64,000 nt of DNA from Sphingobacterium thalpophilum (lineage in GTDB: Bacteria; Bacteroidota; Bacteroidia; Sphingobacteriales; Sphingobacteriaceae): the NCBI GenBank assembly GCA_945868825.1, contig CAMBMM010000002.1, positions 180,252 to 244,251 of the forward strand. Reading direction: 5' to 3'. Below the pieces are notes generated by a model that was not told where the DNA came from, searched no databases, and worked only from the letters and a program-made list of their open reading frames with translations. The position numbers were made by a program, and so were the translations under genes. Positions 1 to 8,697 of this stretch are shown one piece after another. The first letter of the stretch is position 1. Each line of letters begins with the position of its first letter.

Positions 1-1
1 A

Positions 2-319
2 CTGCATATAGAATACCAAATAGTGTGCAGAAGAGCCCGTAGTAAACAATTGGGCTATGCTGATGTTACCGCCGATTTACTAAAAGAACACCTGCTCATT
101 ATCAATACCACACCCTTGGGCACGTCCCCAAACATAAACGAATGCCCCGATATTCCGTACGAACACCTTACTGATAAACACCTGGTGTACGATTTAGTAT
201 ACAACCCCGCAGAAACCGAATTTTTAAAAAGAGCCAAACAAAAAGGTGCCGCCATTAAAAACGGCTTAGAAATGCTACATATTCAAGCAGAAAAAGCTTG
301 GCAAATTTGGAACAGCTAA
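2..319 (+). CDS. aroE: Shikimate dehydrogenase, C-terminal part (cut by window start)
   Basis: The reading frame is open from base 2, so only the last ~105 residues are present. AroE reduces 3-dehydroshikimate to shikimate with NADPH in the cytoplasmic aromatic amino-acid pathway. The visible part carries the family's C-terminal signature: INTTPLG, then a YDLVYNP segment, the NGLEMLHIQAEKAW helix and a Trp-rich end. In this family the NTTPLG region lines the cofactor site and the NG-ML-QA helix closes the substrate pocket. gldD follows after only 3 nt, so the two are probably co-transcribed. The ATG at 23 is internal and should not be taken as the start. Confidence 0.93.
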   Translation: MHIEYQIVCRRARSKQLGYADVTADLLKEHLLIINTTPLGTSPNINECPDIPYEHLTDKHLVYDLVYNPAETEFLKRAKQKGAAIKNGLEMLHIQAEKAWQIWNS

Positions 320-322
320 TCC

Positions 323-907
323 ATGAGTTTTCTGAAAGTACTCCTAGCTGTATTGGGTATGGGTTTGATTTTTAGTGCTTGCGGGAGTAATTATACACCT
401 AAGCCACGAGGTTATTTTAGAATAGATTTTCCAGAAAAAAAATACCAAAGCTATCGGACAAATGCTCCTTACGGCTTTGACTATCCGGTATATGCCCAGG
501 TGCAGGCTGATACCCGAGCAGATGCCAAACCCTATTGGATTGATGTCGCATTTCCGCAATTTAACGGTCGACTACACTTGAGTTATTTACCCATAAACTC
601 TCCGAAAATGCTCAACCAACTGAGCGAAGATGCCCGAACTTTCGCCTTTAAACATACCGTAAAAGCCACTGCCATTGATGAGGGTATTATTTATTACCCC
701 GAAAAAAAGGTATACGGCATTTATTATACCATAGCAGGTAATACCGCATCGGCAGTACAGTTTTACCTTACAGATAGCAGTAAAAACTACCTACGAGCTG
801 CCCTGTATTTTAACGAACAACCTCGAATAGATTCTATAAAACCTGTGCTCAACTTTATAAAAAAAGATATTGATGTATTCATCAAAACCTTTAAATGGAA
901 AAATTGA
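323..907 (+). CDS. gldD: Gliding motility lipoprotein GldD
   Basis: A 194-residue lipoprotein with an N-terminal signal ending in the lipobox FSAC (Cys about residue 20). The hallmark PKPRGYFRIDFP motif follows at about residues 27-38. GldD is one of the lipoproteins essential for gliding and linked type IX secretion in Flavobacterium; its exact biochemical role is unknown. Its length is normal for the family. It starts 3 nt after aroE, with the Shine-Dalgarno region inside the aroE tail. gldH, a second gliding lipoprotein gene, lies at 46 kb, so this genome probably encodes a T9SS/gliding apparatus, although the window shows no other components. Confidence 0.9.
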   Translation: MSFLKVLLAVLGMGLIFSACGSNYTPKPRGYFRIDFPEKKYQSYRTNAPYGFDYPVYAQVQADTRADAKPYWIDVAFPQFNGRLHLSYLPINSPKMLNQLSEDARTFAFKHTVKATAIDEGIIYYPEKKVYGIYYTIAGNTASAVQFYLTDSSKNYLRAALYFNEQPRIDSIKPVLNFIKKDIDVFIKTFKWKN

Positions 908-1001
908 GGTGAAAGCTGAGTAATCTGCGACAAACTAAAAAAGTGTTATTTAGCCTGAAGGCATAACTGAATATTCGTTTTAACCTTGTTCCTAAATTTT
1001 A

Positions 1002-1490
1002 TCAACTATTGCTTTTAGGAAGTCTTTTTTTAATGGCTTCAACCAATAACTCGTCGATACAATAAAACAAAAAGGCAACAATAAAAAATTTGCAGAAGCC
1101 TATCCAAAAGAAATCATTCGCAAAGAGTTCTTTTTGACTGGTTTGAATTTGGAAATTTATAAATGTTGGCATCCAAAAAAGGGCGGAGGCATAAAGTCCA
1201 GATTTTAAATAAACTCTCCATGGTTTATCTGTTTCATCACCTACATAATAATTTACCTCATTATTTGAAAGGGGGCTTTTAATAATTAAATCCACTAGAA
1301 AATTTACAAACCGATTAATCGCAGGTATAGTGACTATTAGGGCCATCATATACTTAAGATATGTGCTAAAATCGATTTCAGCATTAAAAAGAGTGTGTAT
1401 AGTTACTGAAGGTACACAAAAGGTTATGGTAAGCCACCAATAAATGATGTACAATACCACGGCTAGTTTTATTTTTAGAGCATTTTTCAT
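1002..1490 (-). CDS. Orphan four-helix integral membrane protein
   Basis: A 162-residue protein I do not recognise. Four hydrophobic stretches are visible, at about residues 7-28, 42-62, 98-113 and 128-148. Between the second and third lies a polar loop with an Asp/Glu-rich patch. The C-terminus is basic (KKRLPKSNS), suggesting a cytoplasmic end by the positive-inside rule. No lipobox or catalytic motif is evident. It sits 10 nt upstream of the S9 peptidase stop side on the same strand but is transcribed after it, so it may be the distal gene of that unit. Its base composition is more AT-rich than its neighbours. Confidence 0.6.
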   Translation of the reverse strand: MKNALKIKLAVVLYIIYWWLTITFCVPSVTIHTLFNAEIDFSTYLKYMMALIVTIPAINRFVNFLVDLIIKSPLSNNEVNYYVGDETDKPWRVYLKSGLYASALFWMPTFINFQIQTSQKELFANDFFWIGFCKFFIVAFLFYCIDELLVEAIKKRLPKSNS

Positions 1491-1500
1491 TTTAAAAAAA

Positions 1501-3870
1501 TTAATTTAATTTAAGTGTGCGTTCAAATAAGTTAAAAATTCGTTTGTACTCATCCGTCCAGCTGGCTGGCTCGGTAAAGCCATGGTCTTCTACCGGATAA
1601 ACGGCCAACTCCCAATTGTTTTTACCCAACTCTATTAAGCGTTGGCTAAAGCGAACAATATCCTGAAACTGTACATTTTCATCAACCATGCCGTGGCACA
1701 TCAATAAATTTCCTTTTAAGCCATCGGCAAAATAAATGGGCGAACTTTGTTTGTAGGCTTTTTCATCTAAAACAGGTTCGTTTAAAATGTTGGATGTGTA
1801 ACCATGGTTGTAATGCGCCCAATCGGTTACCGAGCGCAGGGCTGCTCCCGAGCTAAATACTTCCGGTTCGGTTAGTAAACCCATTAGGGTAATAAAACCA
1901 CCATAAGAACCGCCGTATAAACCTACGTGTTTAGGATTTACACCGTATTTCTCTACCAACAGTTTTACGCCATCCACTTGGTCGCTTAAATCTTTTCCGC
2001 CCATATGGCGGTAAATACCCGTACGGTGATTGCGGCCATAGCCCGAACTAGCCGTATAATCAATATCCAAAACGGTATAACCCGCATCCGTCAATAAATT
2101 ATTAAACATGAATTCTCTAAAATACTGGCTCCACCAATAATGCACATTCTGCAAATAACCGGCACCATGCACAAACACAACAGCTGGTTTATCGGGGTGT
2201 GGTTTAGCAGGCACATACAGCCTAGCATATACATCGGCACCATACCTGTTTTTAAAGCTAATCATGTCCGGCTCTCTCCAGGCATAGCTCTTAAACTCAG
2301 CCGAAGTAGATTGCGTAATTTGTTTGGCTTTGGCGCCTGGCTTGTTTTCTTGGAGATACAATTCCCAAGGTTTATTGCTGTACGAATAGCGAATGGCCAA
2401 CCACTTTTCATCGGGCGAAAGGCTTACTTCGTTACCACCCTTCATGCTGGTGAGTTGGATAATTTCCCCTCCATTCGTCGGTATGCGGTAGAAATGCGTA
2501 ATACCAGGGTGTTGCTTGTTTGCACTAAAGTAAAAGGTTTTTTTGTCGGTAGATAAACGCAGGCTTTGTACCTCCCAAGAACCAGAAGTAAGTTGTTTTT
2601 TAGCCCCACCGCTTATCTTTTGCGTGTAAATGTGCGAATAACCGCTGGCTTCACTTTGATAATAAATAGTTTCGTTGTCAATCCACCCCATGTTGGCACC
2701 GCCAAAGCTGCCGCCAATACCCGGACCACCAATCCAAGCCTCATCACGCTGACGATCCAATAAACTTAACTGCCCAGTGCTGGGATCTAACTTCATCACC
2801 CAGCGGTCTTTATTATCTAATGCATAAACCAGTACCGCGGCTTGTGTAGCGGCATCGTTCCAATACGGACCCACAATACTCACCTTACGGTCTTCATTCT
2901 TTTTAGTGCGTTCTTCTAATTGTTTAGGGTAATCTTTCACATAATCGGGTAAATCTTTAATGCCCGGTATGTCTTTGGTAGATATGGCATAAATAGTATC
3001 GCGGGTGCGATCGTACACATAACTTTGGTACGTAGTCAATTGATTACCCACTTTGGTACGCCCCGGAATATCTTCTACATAGCCGGAGGCGGTAATGTAA
3101 TTGGGCACAATGGTATTCTGATTTCCTTCCGGATTTTTACTGATTTTGAACACCAAATAACGCATATCAGGGCTAGCCTTCATGCTGGTCAAGGAACTCT
3201 TATCGTCTAAACTAAATTCTTTTGGGCGGTTAGGTTCCTTTGCCTTACGCTCGGCCTCTGCGGTTTTCTGCTGCTCGGCTTCTTGGCGCACAAAATCGAA
3301 GGTTTGCAATTGATCGGTTTTTAACCACTGATCTTGTTTGCTTAAACTGGGCTCTCCACGCTTTTTAGCTCTAGATAAATTACTTAGTTGCGTTAAACTT
3401 CCATCTACTAAAGAAATGCTAAATAGGTTTTCTCCTTTTTGGAAAATAACGGTGCGCTCATCCCCCGAGAAAGAAGCATTACTTTCTCTTTCAACAGTAT
3501 TGCTTAGCGCTTTTTCTTTGCCGGTGGCAATAGTTAAAAGAAATAAATCGCCATTGCGCTCAAAAAGAGCTTGGGTGTTTTTCTTGTTGAAAACCACATT
3601 GCGTCTGTTTAAGCTTTGCTCTTCAGCATCGCTAACTACTTGCGGTGTAGTGGCAATTAAACCAATGCTAAATATAGGATCGGTTGTTTTTTTATCCGGA
3701 TTCCAATTAAAATATACTTTGTTACTACTTAAGCCCCAAGCAACATTGCTGGGCGCTACGCCTATCCATTGCGGATTGCGCATAATTTTTTCGACACTTA
3801 AGGGAGCTAAATTTTGTGCAAATAGCTTTACAGAAGCTAAAAACAAAAGGGTTATACCAAGTCTTTTCAT
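1501..3870 (-). CDS. Secreted S9-family prolyl oligopeptidase-like peptidase
   Basis: About 789 residues with a cleavable signal peptide (LASVKLFAQ, residues 1-20). A WD-like beta-propeller (about residues 40-520) follows, containing the usual PD40-type repeats, and then a C-terminal alpha/beta-hydrolase. The catalytic Ser is in GGSYGG at about residue 655. The Asp is in GMVDENVQF at about 729 and the His in EDHGF at about 763, the standard S9 order. These enzymes remove di- or short peptides from the periplasm for nutrition. The ATG at 3870 is preferred; the in-frame TTG one codon earlier adds nothing. gltX is divergent. Confidence 0.88.
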   Translation of the reverse strand: MKRLGITLLFLASVKLFAQNLAPLSVEKIMRNPQWIGVAPSNVAWGLSSNKVYFNWNPDKKTTDPIFSIGLIATTPQVVSDAEEQSLNRRNVVFNKKNTQALFERNGDLFLLTIATGKEKALSNTVERESNASFSGDERTVIFQKGENLFSISLVDGSLTQLSNLSRAKKRGEPSLSKQDQWLKTDQLQTFDFVRQEAEQQKTAEAERKAKEPNRPKEFSLDDKSSLTSMKASPDMRYLVFKISKNPEGNQNTIVPNYITASGYVEDIPGRTKVGNQLTTYQSYVYDRTRDTIYAISTKDIPGIKDLPDYVKDYPKQLEERTKKNEDRKVSIVGPYWNDAATQAAVLVYALDNKDRWVMKLDPSTGQLSLLDRQRDEAWIGGPGIGGSFGGANMGWIDNETIYYQSEASGYSHIYTQKISGGAKKQLTSGSWEVQSLRLSTDKKTFYFSANKQHPGITHFYRIPTNGGEIIQLTSMKGGNEVSLSPDEKWLAIRYSYSNKPWELYLQENKPGAKAKQITQSTSAEFKSYAWREPDMISFKNRYGADVYARLYVPAKPHPDKPAVVFVHGAGYLQNVHYWWSQYFREFMFNNLLTDAGYTVLDIDYTASSGYGRNHRTGIYRHMGGKDLSDQVDGVKLLVEKYGVNPKHVGLYGGSYGGFITLMGLLTEPEVFSSGAALRSVTDWAHYNHGYTSNILNEPVLDEKAYKQSSPIYFADGLKGNLLMCHGMVDENVQFQDIVRFSQRLIELGKNNWELAVYPVEDHGFTEPASWTDEYKRIFNLFERTLKLN

Positions 3871-3967
3871 CAAATTTTAAAATTGAATAAGCAAGATAAT
3901 AAGTAAAAAGCATATTGCCTACACCTATCTTCGGGCCTTAGCTATGAGTACATCACGAGCAAAACCG

Positions 3968-3975
3968 TATCTTTG
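3968..3975 (+). promoter_or_regulatory. -7 element of gltX, predicted leaderless
   Basis: TATCTTTG matches the Bacteroidetes primary-sigma -7 consensus TAnnTTTG exactly and lies 6 nt before the gltX ATG. Transcription normally begins a few bases after the final G, so the mRNA should begin at or next to the start codon. No convincing -33 TTG at the usual spacing is seen. Confidence 0.65.
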
Positions 3976-3981
3976 CTAGCT

Positions 3982-5496
3982 ATGCAGGCTACCAACATAA
4001 GAGTACGATTTGCGCCCAGCCCTACCGGTGGATTGCACCTAGGCGGCGTAAGAACCGTGTTATTTAATTATTTATTTGCAAAAAAACACAAGGGCACCTT
4101 TGTGTTACGCATCGAAGATACCGACCAAACCCGCTTTGTAGAGGGGGCCGAACAATACATTTTAGATTGTTTAAACTGGTGCGGTTTACTGCCCGATGAA
4201 GGTCCGCACGTGGGTGGGCCCTATGCGCCTTATCGCCAAAGCGAACGTAAAGCAAACTACCGCAGCTATGCCGAACAATTGGTAGCCCAAGGGCATGCTT
4301 ATTATGCTTTTGATACCCCCGAAGAATTAGATAAATGGAGAAAAGACGTTCCTAATTTTCAATACGGGCAGGCTTATAGAGCGCAATTACGCAATTCTAC
4401 TAGCCTGGCGGCAGAAGAAGTAGCACAACTTTTAGCCAGCGGCGTACCACATGTCATACGCATTAAAATGCCAACCAACGAAACTGTACATTTTACCGAT
4501 ATGATTCGCGGTGAAGTAAGCTTTGATACCAATTTAGTAGACGATAAAGTATTGCTAAAAGCCGATGGCATGCCCACCTATCATTTAGCCGTGGTAGTAG
4601 ACGATTATTTAATGAAAATTAGCCATGCCTTTAGAGGCGAAGAGTGGTTGCCCTCGGCACCAGTACACTTATTAGTATGGGAGTATTTGGGATGGAAGGC
4701 AGACATGCCACAATGGGCACATTTACCCCTCATATTAAAACCAGATGGCAACGGAAAATTAAGCAAACGAGATGGGGATCGACTCGGATTTCCGGTATTT
4801 GCCATGAATTGGAAAGACCCCAACTCAGAAGAACTAACCCCCGGATTTAGAGAGTTGGGCTTTTTACCCGAAGCATTTTTAAACTTATTGGCACTATTGG
4901 GCTGGAACGACGGTACCGACCAAGAATTGTTTAGCCTAACCGAATTGATTGAAAAATTTGACTTTAGCAGGGTAAGCCATGCAGGCGCTAAATTCGATTT
5001 TGAGAAAGCGAAATGGTACAATGCCGAGTGGGTAAAACGCTTAGACAAAACTCGATTGGCAGAGGAAGTACACCGCTTTTTGGCGAAACCTGAAATTGCC
5101 AACGATGCCTATTTTAAGCGCATACTCGAATTGGTAAAAGAACGCCTTGTACTCTTAAGCGATTTTTGGCCACAAGCCTCCTTCTTTTTTACAGAGCCAA
5201 CAAGCATAGATATAGATTCGGTGAAACCAAAGTGGAGTGCCGAAAAAGGAGCCTTTTTTACTAACTTGATTCATCAATTTAGCCAATCAAACTCTTGGGA
5301 TAGTGTCGCACTAGAAGAGCTGTTTAAAACCCAAGCCGAACAGGCCGGATTAAAAGTAGGTGAACTCATGCTTCCTTTCCGCATTATGTTGGTAGGCGGA
5401 AAATTTGGCCCCGCTGTATTTGATATTGCAGCAACTATTGGTAAGGAAAAAACCTTACAAAGAATACAACACGCTTTACCGCTATTTGCTAACTAA
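3982..5496 (+). CDS. gltX: Glutamyl-tRNA synthetase
   Basis: A class I aminoacyl-tRNA synthetase of 504 residues that charges tRNA-Glu in the cytoplasm. The HIGH box appears as PSPTGGLHLGG at about residues 10-20 and the KMSKS box as KLSKRDGDRLG at about 252-262. The C-terminal anticodon-binding domain is present and the length is normal. The ATG at 3982 is preferred: an in-frame TTG at 3973 falls inside the -7 promoter element and cannot be in the transcript. The amidase gene follows after 5 nt, suggesting a two-gene operon. Confidence 0.96.
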   Translation: MQATNIRVRFAPSPTGGLHLGGVRTVLFNYLFAKKHKGTFVLRIEDTDQTRFVEGAEQYILDCLNWCGLLPDEGPHVGGPYAPYRQSERKANYRSYAEQLVAQGHAYYAFDTPEELDKWRKDVPNFQYGQAYRAQLRNSTSLAAEEVAQLLASGVPHVIRIKMPTNETVHFTDMIRGEVSFDTNLVDDKVLLKADGMPTYHLAVVVDDYLMKISHAFRGEEWLPSAPVHLLVWEYLGWKADMPQWAHLPLILKPDGNGKLSKRDGDRLGFPVFAMNWKDPNSEELTPGFRELGFLPEAFLNLLALLGWNDGTDQELFSLTELIEKFDFSRVSHAGAKFDFEKAKWYNAEWVKRLDKTRLAEEVHRFLAKPEIANDAYFKRILELVKERLVLLSDFWPQASFFFTEPTSIDIDSVKPKWSAEKGAFFTNLIHQFSQSNSWDSVALEELFKTQAEQAGLKVGELMLPFRIMLVGGKFGPAVFDIAATIGKEKTLQRIQHALPLFAN

Positions 5497-5501
5497 CGCC
5501 T

Positions 5502-6317
5502 ATGCGCAAAATTGCAGGAATCGGTTTATTAGTTCTGTTAGCCTCTTGTGCCAGCAACCCCTATAAAGGGAGTGAGAAAATATACAACACGCAAATTCGA
5601 AGCTTTACAAAAGACTTAAAAAAGAAGGAAACAAACGCCTATTTAGATTCTGCAGGAAATGCGCTGGCAAGTCAGTGGGTATCTACCGTAAACTTCAATC
5701 TGCGTAAGCCAAATTATGTAATCATTCACCATACGGCCCAAAAAAGTACAGCAGAAACCCTTAAAACCTTTACGCTAGCCAAACCACAAGTAAGTGCCCA
5801 CTACATTATTGGTACCGATGGCAACGTAACGCAACTACTAAACGATTATTTAAGAGCATGGCATGGCGGTGTGGCCAAATGGGGAAGTATTACGGACATC
5901 AATTCGGTAGCTATTGGTATTGAATTGGATAATGATGGCTTTAGCCCATTTAGTGATGCACAAATCAATGCGCTGATAGCCGTATTGCAAAAACTAAAAA
6001 CAAGCTATACTATTCCACAATCTAATTTTATTGGGCATTCGGATATTGCCCCTAGCCGAAAGGTGGACCCCAGCACCTATTTCCCTTGGGCAAAATTGGC
6101 AGAAAAAGGTTTTGGTTACATGCCAGCACCTCTGCTTACCGAGCCTATTCCAACTACGTTCGACCCATTACTAGCCCTCCGAGTTATTGGATACGATACC
6201 AAAGATGGCGCCGCAGCTATGGCTGCATTCAAACGGCATTTTTTAGGGAAAAACGATGGAAGCGATTTAAATGAGGAAGATTTACGAGCGCTTTACAACG
6301 TATACTGCCAGTATTAA
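5502..6317 (+). CDS. N-acetylmuramoyl-L-alanine amidase, lipoprotein
   Basis: 271 residues with a lipobox (LLASC, Cys about 16) and an Amidase_2/PGRP-like zinc domain at about residues 60-205. VIIHHTAQ contains the first zinc His, and GHSDIAPSRKVDP contains the second His with the conserved downstream Lys/Asp typical of AmpD-like enzymes. It probably cleaves the amide between MurNAc and L-Ala in peptidoglycan fragments or sacculus, anchored to a membrane on the periplasmic side. About 65 C-terminal residues beyond the domain have no recognised match. It is co-directional with gltX at 5 nt. Confidence 0.88.
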   Translation: MRKIAGIGLLVLLASCASNPYKGSEKIYNTQIRSFTKDLKKKETNAYLDSAGNALASQWVSTVNFNLRKPNYVIIHHTAQKSTAETLKTFTLAKPQVSAHYIIGTDGNVTQLLNDYLRAWHGGVAKWGSITDINSVAIGIELDNDGFSPFSDAQINALIAVLQKLKTSYTIPQSNFIGHSDIAPSRKVDPSTYFPWAKLAEKGFGYMPAPLLTEPIPTTFDPLLALRVIGYDTKDGAAAMAAFKRHFLGKNDGSDLNEEDLRALYNVYCQY

Positions 6318-6366
6318 TTCTCAGTTGGAATGAATAAAATAAGCGCTAAAAAGTTCCTATAAGAGG

Positions 6367-8631
6367 CTAGCGTTGTGTAGAAACAGTAGCTCTTAATACC
6401 TCTTTAGAATTGGTACCCACCATAATATCATATTCACCTGGCTCTACCACAAAAGCGCCCTTATCGGTATAAAAGCCCAATTCAGCAGCAGTTAAAGTAA
6501 AAGCTACTTGAATACTTTCGCCTGGTTTTAGGTTAATTTTCTTAAATCCTTTTAGTTCCTGAACGGGGCGCACCAAACTAGCTACTTTATCCCTAATATA
6601 CAGTTGAACAACTTCTTCTCCAGCGTATTTGCCCGAATTGGTCACTTGTACACTTGCTAGGATAGTTCCATCTGCAGCAACGGTAGTTTGCAAATTGCTA
6701 TACGCAAATTGGGTATAGCTTAAGCCATAACCAAAGGGATACAAGGCATCGTTAGATTCATCGGTATAATGCGACCAAAATACTTCTGATTTAGGTCCCG
6801 GGCGGCCCGTAGAAAAGTGATTGTAGTACAAAGGCATTTGGCCTACACTTCTAGGAAAACTCATCGTTAATTTTCCACTCGGATTGTAGTCGCCAAACAA
6901 TACCTGTGTAAGTGCGGTACCAGTGGTGGTACCCAATTGCCAAGCTTCTACAATAGCCGGAATATGGATATTGGCCCAAGTTAACACTAAAGGGCGGCCA
7001 CTCATAACTACCAATACGATGTTTTTATTTACTCGATACACCGCTTCTAAAAGTTGCTGTTGTACCCCGGGTAAATCTAAATTACTGCGGCTACGACCTT
7101 CACCAGATTGCATGCCGTGTTCGCCTAAAACCATAATAACTACTTCGCTTTTTTTTGCCAAGGCCACTGCTTCAGCAAAGCCCGTAGTATCGCTGGTGTT
7201 AATTTGTAATTCTACCGGGAAAGAGGCTTCGTTGGTAATAACATCAGCACCTTTTGCATAACTAAATGCTATTCCAGCTGCGGTTAAGCCTTCGGTTACA
7301 GAGGTAGCCGAGTTATCGTCAGATCCCATACGCCAATTACCCAATGGGCTATTTTTATCGGCTGCCAAGGCACCTATAACCGCAATATTTTTTTGTGACT
7401 TCGCTAAGGGAAGTAGGTTTTGGTTATTTTTTAATAATACGATTGATTTTTTAGCCATGTCTAGCGCTGTGGCTAAATGAGCAGGGCTATACAGTTCTGT
7501 TTTCTCCCGTTTTGCATCGCAATATTTATAGGGATTATCGAATAAACCCAATTCGAATTTAATGCGTAAAATTCTGCTTACGGCATCATCAATTACGTTA
7601 ATGGCTACCCTGCCTTCTTCTACCAATGTTTTAAGGTAGGCAACATAGGCATACGATTCCATATCCATATCGCTGCCGGCATTAGCAGAAAGTTCGGTAA
7701 CTTGTTTTAAATCTTTGGCAAAACCATGGTCTACCATTTCTAAGCCTGAGCCCCAATCGGAAACCACAAAGCCTTTAAACCCCCAGGCATTTTTAAGAAT
7801 ATCTCTTTGTAAAAATTTATTGGCGGTGGATGGAACGCCATTAATAATATTAAACGAATTCATAAACGTGGCTACGCCAGCATCGGAGGCAGCTTTAAAT
7901 GGAGGAAAAATAGTATTGAACAGGGTATAGGTACCTATATCAACGGTATTGTAATCTTTACCCGATTCGGCAAAACCATAGCCTGCAAAATGCTTGGCAC
8001 AGGCCGCAATAGACGTTTTATCTGCCAATGATTTTCCCTGAAAACCTTTTACACGTGCTTGTGCAATGAGCGCCCCCAAATACGGATCTTCTCCGGCACC
8101 TTCCATTACCCTACCCCAACGGGCATCGCGGCTAATATCTACCATGGGCGCAAAAGTCCAATTTACACCAACCGCACTGGCTTCTTCAGCCGCCATACGG
8201 GCCGATTGTTCCATAGCTTGCAAATCCCAACTAGCCGATTCGGCTAAAGGAATAGGAGAAAGCGTTTTATAGCCGTGTACCACATCGGAACCAAAAAGCA
8301 AGGGAATGCCCAAACGAGTTTGCTTTACAGCTATTTCTTGTAGTTTACGCACTTCGGCTACACCACGAACATTGAGCACTGCCCCAACTAAACCACTTTT
8401 TAAATGATCGTATTTTAGTTTGGCACTGCCTTCTTTGGGTGCTGGGCCGGTAGCCTCATAAAACCCATTGTACTGATTCATTTGTCCTATTTTTTCATCT
8501 AAAGTCATTTTGGCTAATAGGGTTTTTACTTTAGTTTCAATGGGATCGGTTGCTTTTTGCTGCTGTGCGAATACGCCTTTGCTAGCAGAAAAAAAGACAA
8601 ACAAGAAGCAAATGAAGAATAGGTTTTTCAT
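6367..8631 (-). CDS. bglX: GH3 beta-glucosidase (BglX type)
   Basis: About 754 residues, periplasmic. A signal peptide (FFSASKGVFAQ) is followed by the GH3 N-terminal barrel. The nucleophile Asp lies in VVSDWGS at about residue 291. A GH3 C-terminal domain follows, and an Fn3-like domain closes the protein from about residue 665. It releases glucose from short beta-glucans. Last gene of the locus, it would finish digestion of oligomers made by the GH16 enzyme. The ATG at 8631 is chosen because it begins a clean signal peptide; an upstream in-frame ATG at 8655 would lie inside a strong hairpin. That hairpin separates it from the rest of the operon. Confidence 0.93.
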   Translation of the reverse strand: MKNLFFICFLFVFFSASKGVFAQQQKATDPIETKVKTLLAKMTLDEKIGQMNQYNGFYEATGPAPKEGSAKLKYDHLKSGLVGAVLNVRGVAEVRKLQEIAVKQTRLGIPLLFGSDVVHGYKTLSPIPLAESASWDLQAMEQSARMAAEEASAVGVNWTFAPMVDISRDARWGRVMEGAGEDPYLGALIAQARVKGFQGKSLADKTSIAACAKHFAGYGFAESGKDYNTVDIGTYTLFNTIFPPFKAASDAGVATFMNSFNIINGVPSTANKFLQRDILKNAWGFKGFVVSDWGSGLEMVDHGFAKDLKQVTELSANAGSDMDMESYAYVAYLKTLVEEGRVAINVIDDAVSRILRIKFELGLFDNPYKYCDAKREKTELYSPAHLATALDMAKKSIVLLKNNQNLLPLAKSQKNIAVIGALAADKNSPLGNWRMGSDDNSATSVTEGLTAAGIAFSYAKGADVITNEASFPVELQINTSDTTGFAEAVALAKKSEVVIMVLGEHGMQSGEGRSRSNLDLPGVQQQLLEAVYRVNKNIVLVVMSGRPLVLTWANIHIPAIVEAWQLGTTTGTALTQVLFGDYNPSGKLTMSFPRSVGQMPLYYNHFSTGRPGPKSEVFWSHYTDESNDALYPFGYGLSYTQFAYSNLQTTVAADGTILASVQVTNSGKYAGEEVVQLYIRDKVASLVRPVQELKGFKKINLKPGESIQVAFTLTAAELGFYTDKGAFVVEPGEYDIMVGTNSKEVLRATVSTQR

Positions 8632-8648
8632 GAATAAGAGTATAAAAA

Positions 8649-8682
8649 CATGCATTTGACCCGTTTACGGGTCAAATGCATG
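8649..8682 (-). terminator. Perfect 15-bp stem hairpin with T tract, between GH16 and GH3 genes
   Basis: Two perfect 15-base arms (CATGCATTTGACCCG and its complement) flank a 4-base loop. On the minus strand the stem is followed by TTTTTATA. It looks like an intrinsic terminator or attenuator, or a 3' stabilising hairpin. It sits 15 bases after the GH16 stop and 17 bases before the GH3 ATG. Confidence 0.75.
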
Positions 8683-8697
8683 CAAAGAAAGCAATTG

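Noticed and set aside
4605-5102. 165-codon frame opposite gltX
   Set aside because: Shadow of gltX: the plus-strand frame holds all GltX motifs, and this one has no recognisable domain.
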